A DNA stretch of 64,000 nt, from positions 3,410,001 to 3,474,000 of the forward strand of contig BCHX01000007.1 in NCBI GenBank assembly GCA_001599755.1, read 5' to 3'. Below, one piece after another: positions 56,693-64,000 of this stretch; position 1 is the first letter of the stretch, and every line of letters starts with the position of its first letter. The notes beneath the pieces were generated by a model. The model did not search any database. It worked only from the letters and a program-made list of their open reading frames with translations, and had not been told where the DNA came from. The stretch comes from Gliomastix tumulicola (lineage: Eukaryota; Ascomycota; Sordariomycetes; Hypocreales; Bionectriaceae). The translations under genes and the position numbers were made by a program.

Positions 56693-58322
56693 TTTCACGA
56701 GTCAGAACGGGTATGTATGTAGATATTACCTTATGTCAAACCACATCTTGAATATTAATGTGTGAAGTAATTTGCCACCACTCGAAGCCACTCGGTCTTT
56801 ATCTCGAAGAAAAGGAGGCGCCGTGAGTGATAAGGCTTGATGCCAATGATACAAAATCTGATATTTGTTAAGGGGACAAATTTGAAACTTGAAATGAGCG
56901 GGAATTACGAAGAGCTTGAGCACGTTTATCAATTAAGATCGATCCAAGCACGCAAGAATGCTGTACTTGTTCGTTTGCCAGCAAAGCAGCTAATGATTTG
57001 GGCATGTCAGCAAGAGGAACTAGACCTTGGCGAGGGAAATGCGGGCAACTCAACTTGAATCTTGTGAGGTTACATCCAGGCGGCGCATGTAAATTCCACC
57101 GATGATGAGATTCTGCAAATGCTCGTCACATCTCATGACATCTGACGAAGCAGGGGTGAGTCGTTTGCGCACCAACGGGAAGCCAGCTCGATATTAAGTC
57201 TGGGGACACGCTGTGGACCAGTGGACGAATGTGGACTCTCACCCGATGTGGCGTGTCCAAATTCCCGTTGGATATTTCGGAGCGAGTCTTTGATGGGAAG
57301 CGGGAGGTGGGCAAGCGTGGAATCATTGTTTTTATGCGTGCCAGTGCGTTGTAATTCTCCTTTCAAAGGGACACTCACTGAGCTACTCAGGTGGCATGCA
57401 GTCTTCGAACCAGGGAATACGATACTTCCGCCGCCTTTCATTGCTGTTGGTCGCCGACTTCGGCACCATACAGTACTCAGACAAGGATAGGCGAGTTAGT
57501 TGACACAATAGAGCGTCTCAAATCCCCCAGGGTTTACAGAAGGACTTTGTGGCCTCCACTCACCGTTGCGCGGCAAATCACTTGACCCGACATGGAATGA
57601 ACGCGGGGTTGCACTTCAAGATGAATCTTCATCATATCACGGACTGCTTATCGAAGCAATAGCCTGGGGCGTGCCTTGGACGTACCTGAACTGCTGCGCG
57701 TAAATATTTACACCAGCTCAACCACCCTCGGCAAGATTTTGATGCGAAAGTTACCGAAGGGGTGCCATGCCATGTTAAGGAAAACGTTTCGTCAAACGTT
57801 TGGCAGGGAAAATGCTTGTCAGATGCAGTGGATTTCACCCCGTTCGCCCTCCCGCACTCTCCCGCACAGTCTATGGACAGAAAAGAAGGGGCTGTCAACC
57901 ATGCCGAATGCCTGGATAGTACGAGGGGAAATCTGAGGGAGGATTCTCCTTTTTTGTCTACCACCTACCACACCATAACGTGTCGCACTAATTCTTCCTT
58001 GCCGATCCCTGCACGCGTTACAAAACCCACTAATCACAGCGAGCCTACGGAGCACCATTCTTCATACGGTCTCGGTTACAGTCTGTCCGATCCTAGAAGG
58101 AACGTCTACTGGTCTAGGCGATGGTCCCGACCCCAGGTTTTTGACAGGACCGGGTCGTGTATCGAGCATGCTCCCCCAGTCTCTCAGTCGTCCCGGCCGT
58201 CCCTTCGTAGCTATTTATTCAGCGACGGATCCCAGAGCTTCTAGGCTCCTCGCTTTTCTCTCGGTTTTCCTCTCTTACGGGTTTTCTTCAACTTCAAGTC
58301 TTCCTCCAGTCAACATGTCGTA
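56693..58322. other. Intergenic, promoter and leader of the PTH11-like receptor
   Basis: About 1.6 kb. No gene seen. The pyrimidine-rich stretch 58160-58315 looks like a 5' UTR and ends in the minimal upstream ORF listed next. Confidence 0.5.
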
Positions 58323-58323
58323 A
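58315..58323 (+). promoter_or_regulatory. Two-codon upstream ORF overlapping the receptor start (TAATG)
   Basis: ATG TCG TAA directly precedes the receptor; the last A of its stop is the A of the main ATG at 58323. Such a minimal uORF would reduce or condition translation of the main frame, by re-initiation or leaky scanning. Confidence 0.6.
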
Positions 58324-59772
58324 TGGATATACTCCGGCGTGGCGAGGATGATACTGTTCACAAGTTTGTGAACCCTTACAAGGAGCTCAACATCGGACTA
58401 TGGTCCCTCTTCGCCGGCGCGTCAGTCTTCCTGGCGCTGAGGATATGGGTCAAGCTCAACTGGCGATATGGGCTATGGTACGATGACTACATGCTACTCT
58501 TGTGCTGGGTAAGTATCAATGTCAACTTTCAAGATGCACCCTCCCGTCTGTGTTACTCATCATTCATTGCCAGGCCATCTTGATTGCAAACAATGCTCTG
58601 ATCGTCCATGAATTCGCGACCGGGTATGTCCTGGAAGACTCGTCAAAGAGCTGGGACGACCGGATGCGGATTCTCATCAACGTCACGTCCTGCGGCACTC
58701 TCATCAACCAGGCATGGACCAAGACAGCATTCGGAGCCACGCTGCTGAGGATCAGCAACCGTTGGCAGAAGGCCGTCATCTGGTTCTGCATCATCTCCAT
58801 GAACGTGTGGATGATCGCCAAGGTCATCTTCCAGTGGGCAAAGCTTTGCGGGCGGGACGACTACCAGCAATCATATCGAATCGACTTTTGCATCACGTCT
58901 AAATTCCGGGATGATTTCAAAGAGGGCGGCAACGGTAAGCGGACGCCAACGGAACTCAAGAGCAGTTCAACATACTGATCATTCTCTTAGTATGGAATAT
59001 CATCATGGATTTCGTGTTTGCGACGTTCCCCTGGATCCTCACCCATGGTATCGACATGCGGAGAGTGGAGAGGATTGGTCTCTGCGTCACTATGAGCCTC
59101 GGTGTCTCGTAAGTATCCATCGATTATTCGTTAGTTTGTTTGTCGTTTTCACGTCACTCACACAATATGTAGCGTGGCGATTGTATCCGCTATCAGGGTG
59201 GCATGGAAGGATGATGGCAACAACAGAGATCAGTGGTACATATGTAAGTTCTCTCGAGAGCCCGCTCTGACCTTCCCGGCTGACATAGCCGTTCTCTTCA
59301 AGGGCGCAACGGACTGTCACAAATATGGTAAGCAATGGCCCTTTTGTCATCATTTACCATGAAGCCCCACGAGATGCTAACGATGCACCCAAGGTACTCT
59401 TCTGAGATCACTGGTACCATCCTTGTTCAGTGCATCCCAGTTCTCCGCCCGATTCTGAGGAACTTCTCCTCCACGATTACTTCCACTCGCCGCATCTCTG
59501 CGGCAACAATCGGTCAGAAGACCGTGACCAACAGGTTCAGTTCGAGAACCATGTCAAAAGAATTTGGATACGACATGAAATGCCAAGGCTCAAGCGGCAC
59601 AGCGCTCACGCCGCTTCATGAGGGACCCGACAACAAGTGGCAAGGCGACCGTCCACTATCCAAAGTCGAGGAAGAAAGCGAACGCCCAACCAGCGTTGAC
59701 TCATGGCCGTTGAGGCAGACAAACGGATCGTTCGTAGATCTCGAGCATGGGAAGGTTTATCATGCAAAGTAG
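58323..59772 (+). CDS. PTH11-like seven-transmembrane receptor (fungal rhodopsin domain, no CFEM)
   Basis: Six exons: 58323-58508, 58574-58934, 58991-59108, 59173-59243, 59303-59327, 59394-59772 (379 aa). Exon 5 is only 25 nt (encoding RNGLSQI with split Trp codons at both ends). Seven spans are visible, from LWSLFAGASVFLALRIWV through YDDYMLLLCWAILIANNALI to ITGTILVQCIPVLRPIL, the last being the family signature before the C-terminal tail. The long tail is Ser/Thr-rich with EEESERPTSVDSW. PTH11-type receptors in plant-associated fungi sense surface or carbon cues through G proteins; the missing CFEM domain is common. An upstream minimal ORF overlaps the start codon. Confidence 0.88.
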
Positions 59773-60433
59773 TAAGCGATTGGACAGGGTGCTCTAGCCA
59801 ATCAGAGGCTGGATGAACGACGACCGTGGTGGAAGGACTCATCACAGAGCAGATACGACTCTCACATCCCGCATTTTGGTATCAAAGGGAGGTAGCGAAA
59901 ACGACTTTCGAATGATTTGAGATTCAGATGCACATATACTACCTTAGTAGTTGCAGTAGCGTATTCTGTCACCACGTCAATCGCAGAACTTGATTAGCTC
60001 ACAAACTCCGATAATGTCTGCCTTAACGCCGATCCAAACGCCGAAGCCCTTGGAACAACAATTGGCCCGTGACGAGCAGTTCGTGCGGAGTCCGCACTTA
60101 CTACCAAACTTGGCAAAAGTGATCGGTGAAACTCACCCGCCTTCGGTCCACTACTGGAATGCATTCCCGCACTGTCAGACGGAAGAGTGACCTCACTGCT
60201 CCGGGGCTGACAAGCAATGGCTGAACGGCTCCGACCTGGCCGTTCCGCACTCTTTTACCATATATTTATGGGTGGCTCGCTAACTCATGCTAGATGAGTT
60301 TATTGGCATTGCTTCTCATTCCTCATCGTCCCCAACAATTTCGCATTCTATGATATCCTATCTATCGCCCAGAATACCACCATCCCACTAGCCGCCCTAC
60401 ATTTTTCCAACTTTCAACCCCCCATATCCAGCC
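59773..60433. other. Intergenic
   Basis: About 660 bases between the receptor and the DUF4345 gene. No gene seen. Confidence 0.5.
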
Positions 60434-60844
60434 ATGGCATTCGTCCCAGGACTGTTGCGAGGCGCCGGGTCCTTCGCGATCGCCACAGGCGTTGCTGACG
60501 CGTTCATCGGATCCAGAATGCTGGAGGGTCTGGCGGGCGAGCCGTTCTCGATTACCAGCCCGGTCGGCGCCGTCGCGGATAGCCAGATTCGCTTCCTCGG
60601 TAGCACCTGGGCAGGATTCGGCGCGATGCTGTGGTGGGTGTCGAATGATGTGCCAGCAAGACGGACGCCGCTGGCAATTCTTCTCGGCGCCTTCTTTCTG
60701 GGCGGCATCGGGCGCTCCCTGTCTATCCTTGCCCATGGAAATGCCACACCACTGTTTCTCAGTTTCATCGGAATTGAGCTCCTTGGCCCGCCGGCTATCT
60801 GGTTGGCCTTGGGCGGTGCCGGCGCTCAGATCAAGAATCGATGA
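60434..60844 (+). CDS. DUF4345-family small membrane protein
   Basis: Single exon, 136 aa. Four hydrophobic segments: LLRGAGSFAIATGVADAFIG; FLGSTWAGFGAMLWWVS; PLAILLGAFFLGGIGRSLS; and FIGIELLGPPAIWLALGG. The order DSQIRFLGSTWAGFGAMLWW, GGIGRSLS, and IELLGPP matches DUF4345, a family of small membrane proteins of unknown function present in bacteria and fungi. Start at the first ATG after an AT-rich leader. Confidence 0.82.
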   Translation: MAFVPGLLRGAGSFAIATGVADAFIGSRMLEGLAGEPFSITSPVGAVADSQIRFLGSTWAGFGAMLWWVSNDVPARRTPLAILLGAFFLGGIGRSLSILAHGNATPLFLSFIGIELLGPPAIWLALGGAGAQIKNR

Positions 60845-61264
60845 TCGACAAATCCTCGACGTCTACTGCAAGCCCACGGCAGATTTATCAACAAGGGATT
60901 AGTCTTATACCGCGATAAGGAAATTGACTTACCCCAGGCGCGCTCAATTAGCGGGCCCAGATGTGGGAGAAGAGAGGAATGTCCGAAGAGATCTTATTTT
61001 GGGGAAGGAAGATAAGAGGGAGAATCCGGACAGGGATGGGAAGGAATTCATCGCCACTCCTATAGTACACATGTTTTAGTATTGCCCACACATCGGTTTT
61101 AACATATGGCCTTCTTGTATAATAAATGGCACAATCTGTGCATGGTGTGCTCATGCGTCTACCACCGTCAGGAAGCAGGCTCGTTTGACTAAAGTACATA
61201 CAGAGCGAACCAGGCGCCCCCTTAGGATAGCCTCATGTTATACTTCGATGTCCTTGAATCTAGC
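60845..61264. other. Convergent intergenic region
   Basis: 420 bases between convergent genes. No gene seen. Confidence 0.5.
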
Positions 61265-61879
61265 TTAGACCACAGTGTTGATCTTCCCAATAGCCGCGGC
61301 CCAGTCAAGAACAGTGAAGAGAGCGTCGAGAACGGTGATTCTGTCAAATCCCTTGCCCATAATCCATCGATCGGTGCGCAATCCAAGGGCAAAGTTGACA
61401 AATGCCTGGGAAAAGTTCGCTAGTCCCAGGACAAGAAGCGCCATCACATCAAGCGGAACGTCGCCCTTTGTGGTTCCCGTCGAGAGCGCCTTGGATGGCT
61501 TGATGATGGTGTAGAGGCGAAGGACAGCGAGTAAGGCCATGGAGGTGTTGATGGAGCCCAGGTAGGACATAATGTCGTAGTGCCACTTGTCTCCAAGTGG
61601 AAGTCCACGGATGGCAGCATCGCTATCAAGCTTGCGTTTTGACAGCTTGCGCATCATCAATGGCTGTCTAAAGCAGAAATGCAAGAACGCACTTGGGTCT
61701 GTCAGTAAGCCTAGAAGTCTACCATATTCCGTCAACTCAGGACTATTCGTACCTCGAATGCCAAAGCTTTTGTGTGTCAGTGAGGTTCTGAATAGGATGG
61801 GCTGTGTAGTGTGATTGCTTACCGCATTCCCGGCGTAGAGGGCCTTGAGGAATCCCGGCTCTGTGAGAAAACTCGTCAT
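61265..61879 (-). CDS. Small multi-span membrane protein with a 14-nt exon
   Basis: Three exons: 61879-61823, 61766-61753 (14 nt), 61691-61265 (165 aa). The splices (GTAAGC donor, 54-nt intron; GTACGA donor, CTGAC branch, 61-nt intron) turn the junction into AGNA-LWHS-SAFLHF and keep phase. Reading straight through also has no stop, but gives about 40 residues of unrelated sequence in the middle of the N region. The C-terminal part has spans INTSMALLAVLRLYT, LDVMALLVLGLANFSQAFVN and ITVLDALFTVLDWAAAI. The pattern recalls uncharacterised fungal membrane proteins; I cannot name a family or function. Confidence 0.65.
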   Translation of the reverse strand: MTSFLTEPGFLKALYAGNAVSNHTTQPILFRTSLTHKSFGIRGTNSPELTEYGRLLGLLTDPSAFLHFCFRQPLMMRKLSKRKLDSDAAIRGLPLGDKWHYDIMSYLGSINTSMALLAVLRLYTIIKPSKALSTGTTKGDVPLDVMALLVLGLANFSQAFVNFALGLRTDRWIMGKGFDRITVLDALFTVLDWAAAIGKINTVV

Positions 61880-63277
61880 TGTGAAGGATTGACTGCTTAG
61901 TCACTGTAATGAGTATCGACTGGGCTAATTGAGGCTCTTTAGGTGGTATCTGAGTAGTCTGCTTCCCCGACAGGCTCTAGAAGGATAGATAGATGAAGTA
62001 AAAGCATGAGAATCCAGGAGACTTTAAGGTGAAGTCTGTCATTATGCAGTCACTCGGGGTCTTGTACCCGAAGTCCTTAGGAGCCCACTTAACGGAGCCA
62101 AGGGCCAATTAAGTCCATGTTCCAAGGCCGAGGTCTCCATAGTTTTGTGGAGTTACCTCGGTACTCTGTCATTTTGGAACTTCAGGGCGTTTCTCTGCTT
62201 GGCCTCTCGACCCTTTGTTTACGCGTCCCCTAACCAATAGCCAGGAGACAAAAGAGTCCAACGACAAGTTATGATTCTTGACTGCTTACAAAGTCTGCTT
62301 CTCCAATCTTGGGATGAGGTCTGGCTCAAGCAATAAAGGGTGAGCGTGTATCATATCATCACTGACGGAACTACTGGCCTTAATATGTTAAATTAACGTA
62401 AGCTATGCCTGACCACATGATGATCTAGAGGAATCGCTTACAGTGTTTAATACACAGTGGAAATAGCATGGCCTAGTCATCTGAGACATGCTTCGACCAG
62501 CTTCGGACTTGAAATATCAAATGTGCTCTTAAATAACGTCAGCTTGGTGAGCGTCGTGGATGCCTTTAGGGTAGTAAAACCAACTGAAGACAACGCGGGG
62601 TAGAAAGAAGTCCCGGCTGGACAAGGTCCATTTAGGCAGTTATCTCCGAGGTGTCGTGAAGCCAGGGCCAGGGGAGAAACACAGTTTGCACCCTCATATG
62701 TGACGAATGTGAGCAAATGGAGAATACCCATATGACTTTGAATCACCGAGTCATGCCTCATACCTCCTTCCGATTTTTGGATAGCCTCTGGCTTCTCTCT
62801 GGTGAGCATTGGACCCCCTCTGCGCTAGCCATCCTTGAGGTCACCACAAGCTGCCTTGGCACAACTCCATCAAGCTCAATATCTCATAGCACGCCGCAAA
62901 TTACTGATTCCGTCATTGGACGCCTGCTTCTTTCTATCTAGTATTGGACCAGACCGCCGGGATTCTCCTCGTTGTGGAACTAAGCCAGACTGACACCGCT
63001 CCTTGAATGTCCACCTACAGGCCTCACCAGCGGTGCTAGTCCTCCCACGTATTAGAGTACTCCTTAGCTTGCTGCTTAGTTCTACCCCATGGGGATCGAA
63101 ATGAACGGTGGATTCGACTTTGGGACCTGGGACACTGGGACTCGGTTACAACTACACCGAGTGCAACTTCAGAATGGCACACAAAAGGATAGCGTCCCTG
63201 TTCGGGGCTACAAATAGCTTGCCGTATCCCATTCGCGGTGGGCTCATTCTCAAGAGGAGTCTCCTCATGCCGTCATC
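61880..63277. other. Intergenic, 1.4 kb
   Basis: Promoter sides of the small membrane protein (minus) and the secreted lyase-like protein (plus). More AT-rich than average. A 110-codon ATG frame on the minus strand at 62477-62809 is not supported by any domain or bias. Confidence 0.5.
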
Positions 63278-64000
63278 ATGAAGCTTCGGCTCATCTCCAA
63301 CCTTCCGAAGGCGCTTGGCTGGGCGCTTCTCCTTAGCTCAACAACATCCCTCGCTGCGACGATTCCTCGACAAGAAACATCTCTTGACTGGACAACACTG
63401 AAGCTGTTGACCAAAGCCGCCGACGCACAAGTCCAACCAGTGATTGACGGCAAAAATGCTTCATACAGTGGCTCACCACGCGGCATCGCCCGTGGGGTTC
63501 GTCAGCTTGTGACGCCCTTCGTCTGGCCCAACTCTACATACCACCACGATGAATCTCTCTTAGCACCCATCAAGGAGATGCTGGCTGTTCTTACGCAACT
63601 TCAGCACGACGACGGAACATACAGCGTGGGCAACCGTCACTCTCCACCAGACACTGGATTTCTGATCGAAGACTTTGGCATGATGGTCCGCCTGCTCGAG
63701 AAAGATGACCATGACGAGTCTGGAACTATCGCAGATTCTATCCGAGCCATCCTCGTCAAAGCCGGTCCTGCTCTTGCCACGGGTGGTATTCATACTCCCA
63801 ACCACAGGTGGAAGATCTGCGGGGCTCTGGCACGCATCTCTCGGATTACTGATGACGAGAGCCTGATTTCCCGGATCGACGAGTGGCTAGCTGAAGGAAT
63901 CGACATTGATCCCGATGGCATCTACTCGGAACGAAGCGCGAACTACTACTCAGCGGTCACAAACCCCTCTCTTCTGACCGTCGCCCACGAACTCAACCGC
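63278..64000 (+). CDS. Secreted (alpha/alpha)-toroid lyase-like protein, 3' end outside window
   Basis: ATG at 63278; open to base 64000, at least 241 aa. Signal peptide (ALGWALLLSSTTSLAA) followed by IPR. The visible region DTGFLIEDFGMMVRLLE, ALATGGIHTPNHRWKICGAL, and EGIDIDPDGIYSERSANYY resembles the helical toroid domain of secreted polysaccharide-lyase/heparinase-like proteins found in bacteria and fungi, where HTPNHRW and the YSERS region line the substrate groove. Assignment is by pattern only; a glycoside-hydrolase relative is possible. No intron signal is visible within the part seen. Confidence 0.7.
   Translation, partial: MKLRLISNLPKALGWALLLSSTTSLAATIPRQETSLDWTTLKLLTKAADAQVQPVIDGKNASYSGSPRGIARGVRQLVTPFVWPNSTYHHDESLLAPIKEMLAVLTQLQHDDGTYSVGNRHSPPDTGFLIEDFGMMVRLLEKDDHDESGTIADSIRAILVKAGPALATGGIHTPNHRWKICGALARISRITDDESLISRIDEWLAEGIDIDPDGIYSERSANYYSAVTNPSLLTVAHELNR

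Noticed and set aside
62477..62809. 110-codon minus-strand frame with an ATG
   Set aside because: No recognisable domain or signal, region is AT-richer, and no splice continuation found; kept out of the gene list.

Overview
The window is genomic DNA of a filamentous ascomycete. Most genes are split by 50-120 nt spliceosomal introns with GT(A/G)NGN donors and CTAAC/CTGAC branch sites. The gene content (Zn2Cys6 regulators, MFS transporters, tannase/feruloyl esterase, GH28/GH55/GH128 enzymes, a PTH11-like receptor) fits a plant- or litter-associated species, probably a Sordariomycete; that placement is inference. No tRNA, rRNA, CRISPR array, intact transposon or virus-derived gene was recognised by eye. 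Exon boundaries below were worked out by hand from splice signals and phase; in every full model the exon lengths sum to a multiple of three.

Left part (1-13.9 kb): a frame-broken membrane-protein gene that enters from outside the window; a polyamine/multidrug-type MFS exporter; a tannase/feruloyl esterase; a class II aldolase-like protein; a gamma-butyrobetaine-dioxygenase-like 2-oxoglutarate oxygenase; a Zn2Cys6 regulator. Housekeeping block (15.6-27.2 kb): a Myb/SANT-like protein, OM14, MIA40, thiamine pyrophosphokinase, the SNARE BOS1, a QDR-type MFS transporter and a PTR2-type peptide transporter. OM14 has an intron inside its start codon. BOS1 has a first coding exon consisting only of the ATG.

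Gene-poor part (27.2-38.3 kb): more than 5 kb upstream of the PTR2 gene with no convincing gene, then a cryptic, possibly decaying multi-exon locus, a small membrane protein, a 59-residue protein and a very short Zn2Cys6 protein. Next comes a divergent pair of an alpha-glucoside-type sugar transporter and a Zn2Cys6 regulator (38.3-42.8 kb).

Right part (43.4-64 kb) is dominated by secreted proteins: DUF1996, a GH128 endo-beta-1,3-glucanase divergent from a GH55 exo-beta-1,3-glucanase, an EGF-like/beta-propeller protein, a cytochrome P450 divergent from a GH28 pectinase, a 7-TM PTH11-like receptor with a 25-nt exon, a DUF4345 protein, a small membrane protein with a 14-nt exon, and the start of a secreted lyase-like protein. 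The two divergent pairs suggest shared promoters. Together these genes could serve glucan and pectin breakdown with surface sensing, but this reads as a carbohydrate-active neighbourhood rather than a defined biosynthetic cluster.
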